DNA from: Planctomycetota bacterium | GTDB taxonomy: Bacteria; Planctomycetota; Phycisphaerae; WQYP01 | DNA: 9,054 bases | Direction of reading: 5' to 3' | NCBI GenBank assembly: GCA_021828925.1 | Contig: JAJZCT010000099.1 | Location: forward strand, 1-9,054 | In this document: in pieces, positions 1 through 6,589 of the stretch | Layout of the letters: the number at the start of each line of letters is the position of its first letter | Position numbering within the stretch: the first letter of the stretch is position 1 | Translations under genes and position numbers: made by a program | The notes under the pieces: model-generated | What the model saw: only the letters and a program-made list of their open reading frames with translations | The model's database searches: none | Told to the model about the DNA's origin: nothing

Positions 1-837
1 CATGAACCACAAGCCTTTGCCGCCGGGGGCTTGTGCAGGTTTTAGAACACCGACAACCCGGGTTTTTTTACCCAGTTTTTCAATATTGCCCAGCGCCTTT
101 TCTTCAATGGTCGTAAGCCCCCCGCGAATGTTTCCCTTGGTCGGCTGGGATTCCGACAGATCGTCGGTTTTTTCTTTGAAAATCATTTCGCTGTAACTGG
201 CCCAAACCTTCATGAAGGCTTCGGCAACTTCAGCAGTCGCGGCTTTGGATTTTACAATATGCTCGCCACCGGTGAGTTCGGAGGTTTCACCAAATGATGC
301 CGTCGCACCCTGCGCCACGGTTTTATCAATAACATTACCCACCGCCGGGCAGGATCCCAGACCGGTAGTGGTATCGGACTCACCGCACTTTACCGAAATG
401 TACAGTTCATCGATCCGGCAGTGTTCGCGTTTCAGTTCGCTGGCCCAGTGAACGTATTGCTTCGCCTGGACCGATGCGGCCGCGATGGTCTGGATATCGC
501 CGTGACGTTCAATTGAAAAGCCCGCCACGGGCTTGCCGGTTCTGGCGATGCCATCGACAATACGCTGCGTCCAGCCCGGTTCAATACCGATCACCACACA
601 TGCCGCGACATTGGGATTCGCGCCGGTTCCGATCATCGTGCGGAAAAACAATTCGAGATCTTCGCCGAACTGCAGCCGCCCGTACGCGTGCGGCAGCGCC
701 AGCGTTCCTTTGATATTATTCGCAACGGCCTCGCATGCCGCATTGGAAATGTCGTCCACCGGCAGGATCACGACATGATTGCGGATGCCAACCCGGCCAT
801 TTTCGCGGCGATAACCACTGAATGAAGCGTCAACCAT
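1..837 (-). CDS. UxaA-family dehydratase/hydrolase, large (C-terminal) subunit, partial
   Basis: The ATG at 837-835 opens 279 codons that run without a stop off the left edge, so the C-terminus is missing. The family includes altronate and D-galactarate dehydratases and sulfolactate sulfo-lyase, which remove water or sulfite from hydroxy acids with a metal cofactor in the cytoplasm. Seen here: an N-terminal GRVGIRN motif (residues 14-20), a [10 protein letters not shown] stretch (150-159) corresponding to the family's CGGSD..SG signature, a CPAVG motif after it, an E..E..GGEH stretch, and a late [11 protein letters not shown] segment. The start is supported by GAGGTGG at 851-845, 7 bases upstream and overlapping the end of the SAF-subunit gene. 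Only 4 bases separate the two genes, so they are surely cotranscribed and probably form one enzyme. The signature has E where many members have a second G. Substrate cannot be decided from sequence; altronate is only the commonest label. Confidence 0.92.
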   Translation of the reverse strand, partial: MVDASFSGYRRENGRVGIRNHVVILPVDDISNAACEAVANNIKGTLALPHAYGRLQFGEDLELFFRTMIGTGANPNVAACVVIGIEPGWTQRIVDGIARTGKPVAGFSIERHGDIQTIAAASVQAKQYVHWASELKREHCRIDELYISVKCGESDTTTGLGSCPAVGNVIDKTVAQGATASFGETSELTGGEHIVKSKAATAEVAEAFMKVWASYSEMIFKEKTDDLSESQPTKGNIRGGLTTIEEKALGNIEKLGKKTRVVGVLKPAQAPGGKGLWFM

Positions 838-841
838 TGTT

Positions 842-1120
842 TTACCACCTCTTGGTTTTGAGATTGTGAACATGAACATGCTCGCCGGTCTTGATCGGCG
901 CAACAACTTTACCGATATCACAGCCGTATTTAATGATCGTGTCACCGGGTTGAAAATCGCGCAGCGCGATTTTGTGACCCAGTGGAATATCCATCCGTGC
1001 CTTGACGCGCGGCGCAGCCTGACCATGCAGTGCGGCCCCCTGCACCTCCTGTCCGGCCTTGATGTCAATAACCGCGACGCCGACGCCGTCTTGCGCATCG
1101 TGCAGCAGAAACGCCTTCAT
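842..1120 (-). CDS. SAF-domain subunit of UxaA-family dehydratase (small subunit)
   Basis: This 92-residue protein corresponds to the N-terminal SAF domain that many UxaA-family enzymes carry on the same chain as the catalytic domain. The typical end of that domain is clear: GHKIAL near residue 49, an IIKYG..IG block near 63-70, and a GEHVHVHN motif near 80-87. Here it is a separate gene followed 4 bases later by the large subunit, the split arrangement also seen for sulfolactate sulfo-lyase SuyA/SuyB and some altronate dehydratases. The ATG at 1120 is chosen because AAGGAG (1134-1129) sits 8 bases upstream. An in-frame GTG at 1129 overlaps that ribosome binding site and is unlikely. The role is inferred from family: it probably closes over the active site of the large subunit. 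Expression probably depends on sites in the long region upstream. Confidence 0.92.
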   Translation of the reverse strand: MKAFLLHDAQDGVGVAVIDIKAGQEVQGAALHGQAAPRVKARMDIPLGHKIALRDFQPGDTIIKYGCDIGKVVAPIKTGEHVHVHNLKTKRW

Positions 1121-1257
1121 GTGTATCACTCCTTACCTGCCGGCTTTGTATGCATGCGTGACCGGGCGATCCGGCCGGACGCACAGTGTTCTTCCGCGGC
1201 CGATGCTCCAGCCGGGATGCATCTCAAAGCCTGTTAACTTCCAGTGTCAGTAAACAT

Positions 1258-1282
1258 ACTTCCCCCACCCACAAAGGGAAGT
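1258..1282 (-). repeat. Inverted repeat ACTTCCC/GGGAAGT in the presumed dehydratase leader
   Basis: The arms ACTTCCC (1258-1264) and GGGAAGT (1276-1282) pair perfectly over 7 bp around an 11-base loop. It lies about 140 bases upstream of the SAF-subunit start, inside the leader if transcription starts near 1560. The same arm words recur in the inverted repeat at 1505-1527, so a protein-binding dyad is as likely as an RNA hairpin. No run of T follows on either strand, so it is not a classic terminator. Confidence 0.35.
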
Positions 1283-1504
1283 TCCGAATTTAATCAATTA
1301 CAGTGCTCATTTTCGTCAGGGCGATACCATTGCCATCCTGCCGGTTTTGGTCGGGAAGGCCAGGCACCGGCCCGCGCCGGCTGGTGGGCATTGATTATCG
1401 CACCTTACATGCCCCTCGCACGCGTGCATTGCCGCACGACGCAATCAACCATCCTTTCTCACCGCCTGAACCCGCGTGCAGCACGCAAGTCACTGGCTGA
1501 AAGA

Positions 1505-1527
1505 CACTTTCCCATCATTGGGAAGTG
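1505..1527. repeat. Inverted repeat CACTTTCCCA/TGGGAAGTG
   Basis: CACTTTCCCA (1505-1514) and TGGGAAGTG (1519-1527) are inverted copies with one unpaired T in the left arm and a 4-base centre. The left arm plus centre (CACTTTCCCATCA) also resembles the core CACTTTTCATCA of the direct repeat at 1535-1552, with one extra base. It could therefore be a third, degenerate regulator site 8 bases from that repeat. No T-run follows on either strand, which argues against a terminator. Confidence 0.4.
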
Positions 1528-1534
1528 AATACAA

Positions 1535-1574
1535 GTCCCACTTTTCATCAAGTGCTGTACCACTTTTAATCATG
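1535..1574. promoter_or_regulatory. Two 18-bp direct repeats 22 bp apart, candidate AraC-family operator
   Basis: GTCCCACTTTTCATCAAG (1535-1552) and GTACCACTTTTAATCATG (1557-1574) match at 15 of 18 positions and start 22 bp apart, about two helical turns. Such tandem half-sites on one face of the helix are the known operator architecture of AraC-family proteins, including XylR. They lie upstream of the dehydratase operon and overlap the -10 and start region of the weak promoter candidate at 1595-1566. Binding by the XylR-type regulator encoded at the right edge is an inference; a regulator outside the window is equally possible. Confidence 0.5.
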
Positions 1575-1595
1575 CGTACATACGCCAGGCGTCAA
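1566..1595 (-). promoter_or_regulatory. Weak sigma70-like promoter candidate for the dehydratase operon
   Basis: On the minus strand TTGACG (1595-1590) matches the -35 consensus at five of six positions. It is followed after 18 bp by GATTAA (1571-1566), a poor -10 with three matches. The spacer contains the perfect dyad GCGTA-TG-TACGC (1585-1574). A poor -10 overlapped by direct repeats would fit activator-dependent or repressed transcription. If used, it gives a 5' leader of roughly 440 bases. I would not rely on it without mapping. Confidence 0.25.
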
Positions 1596-1615
1596 GAAAT
1601 CGTGGCTTGGGGCGG

Positions 1616-1650
1616 GGCACCAGGCGGCCGTCGGCAGGATGCCAGGTGCC
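1616..1650. terminator. GC-rich hairpin downstream of the pseudopilin gene, possible transcription end
   Basis: GGCACC (1616-1621) pairs with GGTGCC (1645-1650). After an A-A mismatch, GGC (1623-1625) pairs with GCC (1641-1643), leaving a 15-base loop. It lies about 165 bases past the pseudopilin stop and before the promoter candidate of the next operon, where a terminator would be expected. No T-run follows on the minus strand, so it is not a canonical intrinsic terminator. Confidence 0.25.
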
Positions 1651-1813
1651 ACACGGTTCCAGCGCTACCGGGGGAAGAATACCGGTGCGAAGCTGTTGAT
1701 GCGCTCCGCTTGGAATAATTATTGAGGGCGATGGGGATCCACGCCTGGCACGGCCATCAGCTCCGCACGGGATCGCGGCGGTCGCCAACGCTTCGCGCGG
1801 CTACGGGCAATTG

Positions 1814-2896
1814 TTACCACGCGAAGTAAAAACCCTTGCCGTAGGAAACTTTCTCCATTGTGCGTACCCTGACCTGTGACATCGGCTGCCATACCACCGC
1901 GCCTTCGTTATACAGTTCGTGCACGCCATCCGGCAAATAGTTGTTATTGGATGTATCGACGTGGTTGGATGCCGGTGTGTAAGCGGAACCTTGGCCGTTT
2001 GGGGCCTGTCCCCATGTCGCTGATTTACCCATGTACGGCGGTGCCTTGTCGGGCGAAAGCCCCAGTGGGCTTATAAGCGCGACATCGGAAGCGAGAAGCT
2101 CGCCGGGATTGGATTGCGGATTTTCCGCTGGCATGTGGCCTGTTTGGGTATTGTAGAAAGTCCAGGAGCGGTAGTTGGGCAACCTCGGATGGGGACCAGC
2201 CGCAAGCTCACGTACACGCATATCGTAGGCCTTACTGTAACCCGTTGGAAAGTTGGAGCCCGGGGGCGACCTGCCTGTTCCACGGTCCACCCAGTAGCAG
2301 TACCCGCTGTAAAAGTCCCAACGGTCAAGCAGGCCCGTGCCGGGATCGTAAAAGTTCGGCTTTATCTGGTTCGCCTGGCTGATCACGCCTGGCTGCGTGG
2401 AAAAGAGCAGCGAAATACCATTCGCACTGGGCGTAAGGATACCGGGTCGAACATCGACCATCTGTTTATTGACCACACCAAAGCTTTCATTGTAAAGCAG
2501 GGAAAATCCCCATTGTGCAACAACGTTTCTCCTCGTACTGGTGCGGAATCCACCGAAGGGGAGCATATTATCGTTCGTCACGGGATAACCCCCGTACTCA
2601 TTGAAATATTCCTGCATCGCGACGCCGATTTGCCGCAGGTTTGAAGCACAGCCGATTTGCAGCGCCAAATCCCGCGCCCGTACGATAGCCGGCAACAGCA
2701 ACGCAATCAGCAGGCCAATAATGGCGGTAACGACCAGCAATTCTGTGACGGTAAACGCCGGCGGCCGCGGCGACCTCAGTGGCCAAGGAGCAACGATCAA
2801 TGAACCGGATGGCAGCGCCAGTCTTAACATTGGATGAACGCCTATGTTACTAATCTGCGGCTCACCATCCAGATTCGCGCGATGTCCGATTTTCAT
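1814..2896 (-). CDS. Type II secretion/DUF1559-type pseudopilin with prepilin-like N-terminal segment
   Basis: A 360-residue protein with the class III signal of pseudopilins: a basic, proline-rich end (residues 41-47), cleavage-like site A47-F48, FTVTE with the conserved glutamate at mature position 5 (E52), then a hydrophobic helix to about 71. RARDLALQIGCASNLRQIG follows, as in planctomycete and lentisphaera pseudopilins. Near the C-terminus DGVHELYNEGAVVWQP takes the place of the usual DGHV.W element. Such proteins are processed by a prepilin peptidase and sit in the inner membrane facing the periplasm; exact roles of these expanded families are unknown. The ATG at 2896 has GAGGAA (2908-2903) 6 bases upstream. 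Odd points: Ala instead of Gly before the cut, and a 47-residue leader. An internal ATG at 2830 would shorten the leader but lacks a ribosome binding site. It begins 50 bases after the thioredoxin-like ORF and is probably last in the operon. Confidence 0.9.
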   Translation of the reverse strand: MKIGHRANLDGEPQISNIGVHPMLRLALPSGSLIVAPWPLRSPRPPAFTVTELLVVTAIIGLLIALLLPAIVRARDLALQIGCASNLRQIGVAMQEYFNEYGGYPVTNDNMLPFGGFRTSTRRNVVAQWGFSLLYNESFGVVNKQMVDVRPGILTPSANGISLLFSTQPGVISQANQIKPNFYDPGTGLLDRWDFYSGYCYWVDRGTGRSPPGSNFPTGYSKAYDMRVRELAAGPHPRLPNYRSWTFYNTQTGHMPAENPQSNPGELLASDVALISPLGLSPDKAPPYMGKSATWGQAPNGQGSAYTPASNHVDTSNNNYLPDGVHELYNEGAVVWQPMSQVRVRTMEKVSYGKGFYFAW

Positions 2897-2946
2897 TGTT
2901 CGTTCCTCAATGCGAGCGGCTCATCAGGCCTATTTTTGCTCATTGC

Positions 2947-3567
2947 TCATTGCCCATTTGGCCATTGTACCGCGTCAGTACCACCTGCAGTTTCACGATG
3001 ATACGCCGCTATGTTCATCCATTGTGGGTTCATAGCCGAACGGCCAGTGGCTACGCGATGTACAATTCCATCACGCAATTCCACAACAATGGGCGTTGTG
3101 GCGAACCACTGGTGACCGGCGTCCAGCGTTGCGTGCAGGGGGAGGTCGGAATGAAAAAGCCCTCGCGTGGAAATACCGGCACCGGATGGCACACGGATGA
3201 ACGCAACATGGGCACGTTTTCCAGGAAGCGTTTCCCGTTGTGCCAACTGCTCGTAAACCGGGATCGTCTGCTGGCATTCACCACAACCGGCATGATACAA
3301 CACGATGATCCAATTGCCGGTTGCAAATTGCTGGCCCAATGGCCTGTTGCCGCGCTGGCTCACAATATGCGCCAGCACCGGAAGCCGATGGCGCAGCCAT
3401 TTGTGCGGTTCCAAGATCACCAACTTTCCGCTGTCAGCCGTCGCCAGTCCGTTGGCTGCAACCGCCAATTTGGGGCGCAACATCGCCGACGCGATCCCGG
3501 CGGCCAAGCCAATTCCCAACGCTGCCACAACGGGCCATTTTCGGCTTGCCCAACGGCTTGGAGCCAC
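2947..3567 (-). CDS. Thioredoxin-like CxxC domain, probably the frameshifted C-terminal half of a MauE-thioredoxin fusion
   Basis: This frame encodes a membrane segment (the WPVVAALGIGLAAG region, about 3535-3480) and then a thioredoxin-like domain. The strand WIIVLYHAGCGECQQ carries a CxxC pair, with cysteine codons at 3285-3283 and 3276-3274, followed by a helix and an edge strand (TTPIVVELRDG) typical of the fold. The domain should face the periplasm and exchange disulfides. No start codon has a good ribosome binding site; the GTG at 3567 is the first reasonable one and gives 206 residues. The same frame stays open upstream, but there it is antisense-like filler overlapping the MauE-like gene. 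In related bacteria MauE-like and thioredoxin-like parts with this YH..C..C pattern are, as I recall, one chain, so I think this half is joined to the preceding ORF by a -1 shift, natural or caused by mutation or sequence error. Confidence 0.65.
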   Translation of the reverse strand: MAPSRWASRKWPVVAALGIGLAAGIASAMLRPKLAVAANGLATADSGKLVILEPHKWLRHRLPVLAHIVSQRGNRPLGQQFATGNWIIVLYHAGCGECQQTIPVYEQLAQRETLPGKRAHVAFIRVPSGAGISTRGLFHSDLPLHATLDAGHQWFATTPIVVELRDGIVHRVATGRSAMNPQWMNIAAYHRETAGGTDAVQWPNGQ

Positions 3568-4007
3568 AGCAGATTTGCCGCAGGCTTGGCCAGAAAAACC
3601 AGTGCCAGAACGGCTGCGACATCCAAAACCACCGTAAACCACGGGTTCACCTTCACCTGCCCAAAGCAGCCGCAATCGGTTTTGCCGGCAAGAGCTTCGT
3701 AGAACGTGTAACACGCAAACACACTGAAACAGCCAATGGCAACCCGCCGCGCGGCTTCTGGCAGCGCTCCGCTGATAAGCCACAGACCGAGGAATAATTC
3801 GCTTCCGATCGAGGCCAGATCAAACCATGGAACGCGTTGCCGGTCGGGATGGTGAATGAATTCTATAACTTTCAGCAGTGCGGCAATAGACAAGGTCACC
3901 CCGACGGCCGGCGGTATAATGGTTACCATGAGGCTTTTCCGGAAGTCATGGCGCACAATGAACCATCCTGCGCCAATATCCATCGGGGCTTTTTCCATGT
4001 TGTTCAT
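3417..4007 (-). CDS. MauE/DoxX-like redox-associated membrane protein (N-terminal half of split fusion)
   Basis: The ORF encodes 196 residues, of which about the first 140 look genuine. There are four hydrophobic segments: near residues 25-48, 63-85, 88-105 and 123-145. The motif AGKTDCGCFG between the third and fourth is the conserved cysteine pair of the MauE/DoxX superfamily, which passes reducing or oxidising equivalents across the inner membrane to periplasmic thioredoxin-like partners. The ATG at 4007 overlaps the DUF1573 stop as ATGA, showing translational coupling; another in-frame ATG at 3998 is possible. After about residue 145 the chain turns into Trp/Arg-rich sequence with no membrane or domain character. 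At the same place the -1 frame gains a membrane helix and the thioredoxin domain. The last 50 or so residues are therefore probably out of frame. Confidence 0.75.
   Translation of the reverse strand: MNNMEKAPMDIGAGWFIVRHDFRKSLMVTIIPPAVGVTLSIAALLKVIEFIHHPDRQRVPWFDLASIGSELFLGLWLISGALPEAARRVAIGCFSVFACYTFYEALAGKTDCGCFGQVKVNPWFTVVLDVAAVLALVFLAKPAANLLWLQAVGQAENGPLWQRWELAWPPGSRRRCCAPNWRLQPTDWRRLTAESW
3545..3600 (-). other. Probable -1 frameshift junction between MauE-like and thioredoxin-like halves
   Basis: Good coding sense passes from the frame of the 4007 start to the frame one base back somewhere in this interval, with no stop in either frame. GGTTTTTCTGG (minus strand, 3600-3590) contains a T5 run (3598-3594), the most obvious place for a lost base or ribosomal slippage. 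Restoring the fusion needs one extra base or a -1 slip. There is no clean X-XXY-YYZ heptamer, so mutation or assembly error seems more likely than programmed frameshifting. Two independent overlapping genes remain possible but would need an unsupported start codon for the second. Confidence 0.6.
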
Positions 4008-5098
4008 TTTTCATCCGCCCCAATCTTGCTTTGCGGAACGACTGCGAGATACGCCACGCGAAGCGCATAATTCCGGCCGGCGTAGCCGACCGATATGGTC
4101 ATTTGCCCCGTGGCGTCTCCGGAACTTTTTCCGGCAGTGTAAAAGGTAGTGACTACCGGTCTTTCTGGCGTGCCGGTGACGCGATCGGAAAACCCACGTG
4201 GATTAGAATATATAACGCCTAGGACCTTGATCGGCAGCTTTTCCGCGGCATTCGCCGGGAGGATCGAAATCCGAGATGTCGTTTGTGCTCCGCTTCGCAC
4301 AGGCCCCAAAAGCACAGCGTAAGTGGAGAGGCATAATGGTCCCCGAGCATCCACCTCGACGGGCAGGGACATCTGATAGTTTTGCGCCGTGTCATTGTTC
4401 CAAAATGTGAAGATTATATGACTGACTATCTGGCCGAGGAACTTGACTGGCTTATACGAAACGTATAGAAACCAGTGGCCTTCCCCAACGCGCCGCAGCT
4501 TGGCCTGCGATCCCCGATCATCCGACCGGCAAGTGAGGTGATTCCACTGCATCGGTAAAATGCGGCGCGAGATCGCCAAAGGTCGAAGTGCGATTGGTTG
4601 TTGCCCCATATCGACGACTCCAAGCCTCAAGGGGATGGCATTCCTGGGTATATGGAGCGGGTAGGCGGCTCGAACGCTAAGACTATAACACCATGCAACC
4701 AGCCGTCCGTTTATCTGCCCACGGAGAATCGCTCCGAGTTCTTGGCCAACCTGATATGGGGAAGGATTCACGGATAGTCGCAAGCGGGTTGCTTGTCCGG
4801 GGTAAAGCACTGTCTTGCCAAGCTCACCGCGCGTGCAGATGCATGTCGGTTGAAATTTCGTAAAGCGAAGCACCCCGCCCCATTGATTTCTGATGACAAA
4901 TGTATGGGTTACCACTCTCCCCGGCAAAGCAGGGGGAAACTGGTATTCAATATTCTCAACGATCGCCGTCCCAGGCTGCGCGCCATGGATCGCTTTTCGA
5001 GTAAACAATTTTGCCAGCACTAAGACGGTGACTGTAGTAATCGCGACACCAACGAGCCATTTCGCAAGATCGTTCCGCCTTTTCATATTCATCGACAT
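4004..5098 (-). CDS. DUF1573-type protein, membrane-anchored and periplasmic
   Basis: A 364-residue protein with one N-terminal membrane helix (about residues 14-32) after a basic start, so the rest should lie outside the membrane. Residues 60-110 match the DUF1573 pattern: G..V.HTF..RN, a short strand, then PTCICT (C86 and C88, equivalent to the usual S-C-G-C-T), and a YPGQ turn. DUF1573 is an immunoglobulin-like fold of unknown function, frequent in Bacteroidota and PVC bacteria. Later parts (about residues 150-364) are beta-rich and probably contain one or two further Ig-like units, for example the strand beginning PLCLSTYAVLLG. The start lacks a strong ribosome binding site (GAG 9 bases upstream of 5098); in-frame ATGs at 5092 and 5086 are alternatives. 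Its stop overlaps the MauE-like start, which links it to the redox pair. Confidence 0.85.
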   Translation of the reverse strand: MSMNMKRRNDLAKWLVGVAITTVTVLVLAKLFTRKAIHGAQPGTAIVENIEYQFPPALPGRVVTHTFVIRNQWGGVLRFTKFQPTCICTRGELGKTVLYPGQATRLRLSVNPSPYQVGQELGAILRGQINGRLVAWCYSLSVRAAYPLHIPRNAIPLRLGVVDMGQQPIALRPLAISRRILPMQWNHLTCRSDDRGSQAKLRRVGEGHWFLYVSYKPVKFLGQIVSHIIFTFWNNDTAQNYQMSLPVEVDARGPLCLSTYAVLLGPVRSGAQTTSRISILPANAAEKLPIKVLGVIYSNPRGFSDRVTGTPERPVVTTFYTAGKSSGDATGQMTISVGYAGRNYALRVAYLAVVPQSKIGADEK

Positions 5099-5193
5099 TT
5101 TCCGATACTCAAAGATCGCTTAAGAAGTTCAGTCTGGTCTCGACAAATCGCATCCGAGAATAATGCTGTAGCTTCCACGATTGAGATCTAGAC

Positions 5194-6291
5194 CTACCGG
5201 TGCCGGATACGCTTGTAGAGAAAAAATATCAACGCTCCGCCACCGATCACAATGGCTGCACAAGCTAGCCCGAACGTGGGCCACCATGATGCCATTGGCT
5301 CCCAAATGGCCGCAGACGGCGGTCGGAGGCCGCCGCGCGCGTAAACCTCTCGCCCCCGCGTTTTCCCGGTTGTAATGGTAAAAATCCGCTGGGCAAGTCT
5401 GAAATCAACAGAGAAATCACCATCAGGCAACCGCTTATTAAAGACGCATTTTTGCACATCCGTGCGCGAATCGACACAAACTTGGCCCTGCTGGGTATAA
5501 CCGCGTAACCGTCCGGATTTCATCCAATAGAATGGGTGACCATTAATTATTGTTTTCGCATACGACAAAATGTCGTAGCGCCAAATCGGGCCGCCGCCCT
5601 TGCGATAAACTGATTCCACACGAATGGGAAGGTAGGCCACGTCCCGTCCGAAGAATATTTTGAAGAGAAACGGTCGTTTATTCATCGTCCCATTGGCCGG
5701 AACTTCCGCAACGGCGCTGTAGCCCGGAGGGACGTATTGCTCCCAATGGGCAACCGCAATAATGCGATTTTCCGTCTTTCGGCTGCGCGCTTGCCAGAGC
5801 ATTATTGCGTAGGAAAACCGTTGATCACTGGTAGTATCGAGGAAACTAACGGGGTAGAAAAATGGATTCGGTGAAAGCACCGGGCAACTCCGCATGTCCT
5901 TGGTGCGAAAGTAAAGGTTACCATCTGCCCGGTCGAAAAAATCATATTGGTGACCGTTATAAGTAATGATATAACTTCCTCCAGCAACAAAACCGGGCGA
6001 TGGTACGGTCTTAACGTAATATTTCCGCCCCTCCGCCTTGTAATGCCAACGAAGGGTGCCGATGCTCGTTCTTCCGGGCCTCGGCACCGGCAGCAAAGAA
6101 ACGTACTCTTTCTCTTCAGCTAGAGCCTTCATGTCAACTGTCTTGATCAGCCGATACTGTCCAAACAGGTTAGCCAGGCGGCCATTAAGGTCCGAGCCAT
6201 ATAGCCGCCCAGCCTGACCCGTATCCATAACCATCACGGCACCGACGGCAAAAAGTAGGGAGGATTTACAGAAACATGGAAAGGTAATCAT
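5194..6291 (-). CDS. Secreted, C-terminally membrane-anchored protein, LolA-like by impression
   Basis: The protein starts with a signal peptide (hydrophobic core LLFAVGAVMVM, likely cut after TGQA near residue 27). It has a beta-rich body of about 300 residues and ends with one membrane helix (CAAIVIGGGALIFFLY) and a basic tail KRIRHR, so the body faces the periplasm. Features such as a G.KYYVK strand, a YNGHQYDFFDR turn and PNPFFYPVSFLD resemble planctomycete proteins with a LolA/LppX-like lipid-binding fold found beside DUF1573 genes; this is an impression, not an alignment. Two cysteine pairs could respond to the redox genes downstream. The ATG at 6291 (365 residues) is chosen with GGGTG 6 to 8 bases upstream; a GTG at 6300 would add three residues. 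It is separated by 95 bases from the DUF1573 gene, with no terminator seen. Real gene: likely; function: uncertain. Confidence 0.72.
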   Translation of the reverse strand: MITFPCFCKSSLLFAVGAVMVMDTGQAGRLYGSDLNGRLANLFGQYRLIKTVDMKALAEEKEYVSLLPVPRPGRTSIGTLRWHYKAEGRKYYVKTVPSPGFVAGGSYIITYNGHQYDFFDRADGNLYFRTKDMRSCPVLSPNPFFYPVSFLDTTSDQRFSYAIMLWQARSRKTENRIIAVAHWEQYVPPGYSAVAEVPANGTMNKRPFLFKIFFGRDVAYLPIRVESVYRKGGGPIWRYDILSYAKTIINGHPFYWMKSGRLRGYTQQGQVCVDSRTDVQKCVFNKRLPDGDFSVDFRLAQRIFTITTGKTRGREVYARGGLRPPSAAIWEPMASWWPTFGLACAAIVIGGGALIFFLYKRIRHR

Positions 6292-6472
6292 TGTTTTCAC
6301 CCAATTTCATATCTAATTCATTGCATGGTACACCCAGGCGTTTCCCAATGGCACGATTGGAGGCTCTGCTGACTACACAGCCGGACCATCTACCGAGCGC
6401 ATCCTGCCAAGCATTAAGCCGCCCCACAACAGGCATGAAAGCGTTCCACGTAGCGTTTAGTCTGAAAAGCAT
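6266..6472 (-). CDS. Doubtful small ORF before the LolA-like gene
   Basis: The 288-base gap between the six-cysteine gene and the LolA-like gene contains an open frame of 68 residues from the ATG at 6472 (84 from a GTG at 6520). It overlaps the next start by 26 bases. It contains RASNRAIGKRLGV, slightly helix-turn-helix-like, but no complete domain, no signal peptide and no good ribosome binding site. Overlap with the downstream start would allow coupling. Chance is the simpler explanation. I see nothing else in this gap except a small ACATG/CATGT hairpin just after the six-cysteine gene. Confidence 0.2.
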   Translation of the reverse strand: MLFRLNATWNAFMPVVGRLNAWQDALGRWSGCVVSRASNRAIGKRLGVPCNELDMKLGENNDYLSMFL

Positions 6473-6589
6473 GTAGCAGCCGCCGAGAGTGTCGCGTCCC
6501 GAGTCAGCACTCGGCCACACTAGCCGATGCCGCTGTCAGCCGTTTCGCACGCCGAACACATGCCGCGAACATGTCATAATTGGCCCAAA

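Larger units (their letters stand above)
1135..1813. other. Gene-free region upstream of the split UxaA-type genes
   Basis: About 680 bases separate the SAF-subunit ribosome binding site from the stop of the pseudopilin gene. Short ORFs exist on both strands, but none has a convincing ribosome binding site or protein-like composition; the one at 1788-1570 (minus) is Pro/Arg-rich with no domain. The stretch holds two 18-bp direct repeats (1535-1574), a weak promoter candidate (1595-1566), inverted repeats at 1258-1282, 1365-1386, 1505-1527 and 1616-1650, and a perfect dyad GCGTA-CA-TACGC (1574-1585). I read it as the 3' end of the pseudopilin operon followed by the control region and a long 5' leader of the dehydratase operon. 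I recognise no riboswitch. Confidence 0.5.

Noticed and set aside
1365..1386. GC-rich hairpin CACC/GGTG with inner GCC/GGC
   Set aside because: A mismatch and a GC-rich background make it weak, and no T-run follows; not worth a separate element.
1570..1788. A minus-strand 72-codon frame between the pseudopilin and the dehydratase genes
   Set aside because: No ribosome binding site, Pro/Arg/Gly-rich composition, no domain; it covers a hairpin and the -35 of a promoter candidate.
2114..2644. A plus-strand open frame of 176 codons
   Set aside because: It is antisense to the pseudopilin gene, which has clear family motifs; no domain is seen on the plus strand.
3590..3600. Programmed -1 frameshift signal at GGTTTTTCTGG
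   Set aside because: The T5 run is short, the heptamer does not fit X-XXY-YYZ, and no clear downstream pseudoknot or stem was found. It is kept only as a possibility in the frameshift finding.
2896..3702. A plus-strand open frame of 268 codons
   Set aside because: It lies antisense to the thioredoxin-like and MauE-like genes, has no ribosome binding site or domain, and its composition is what antisense of GC-rich coding sequence gives.
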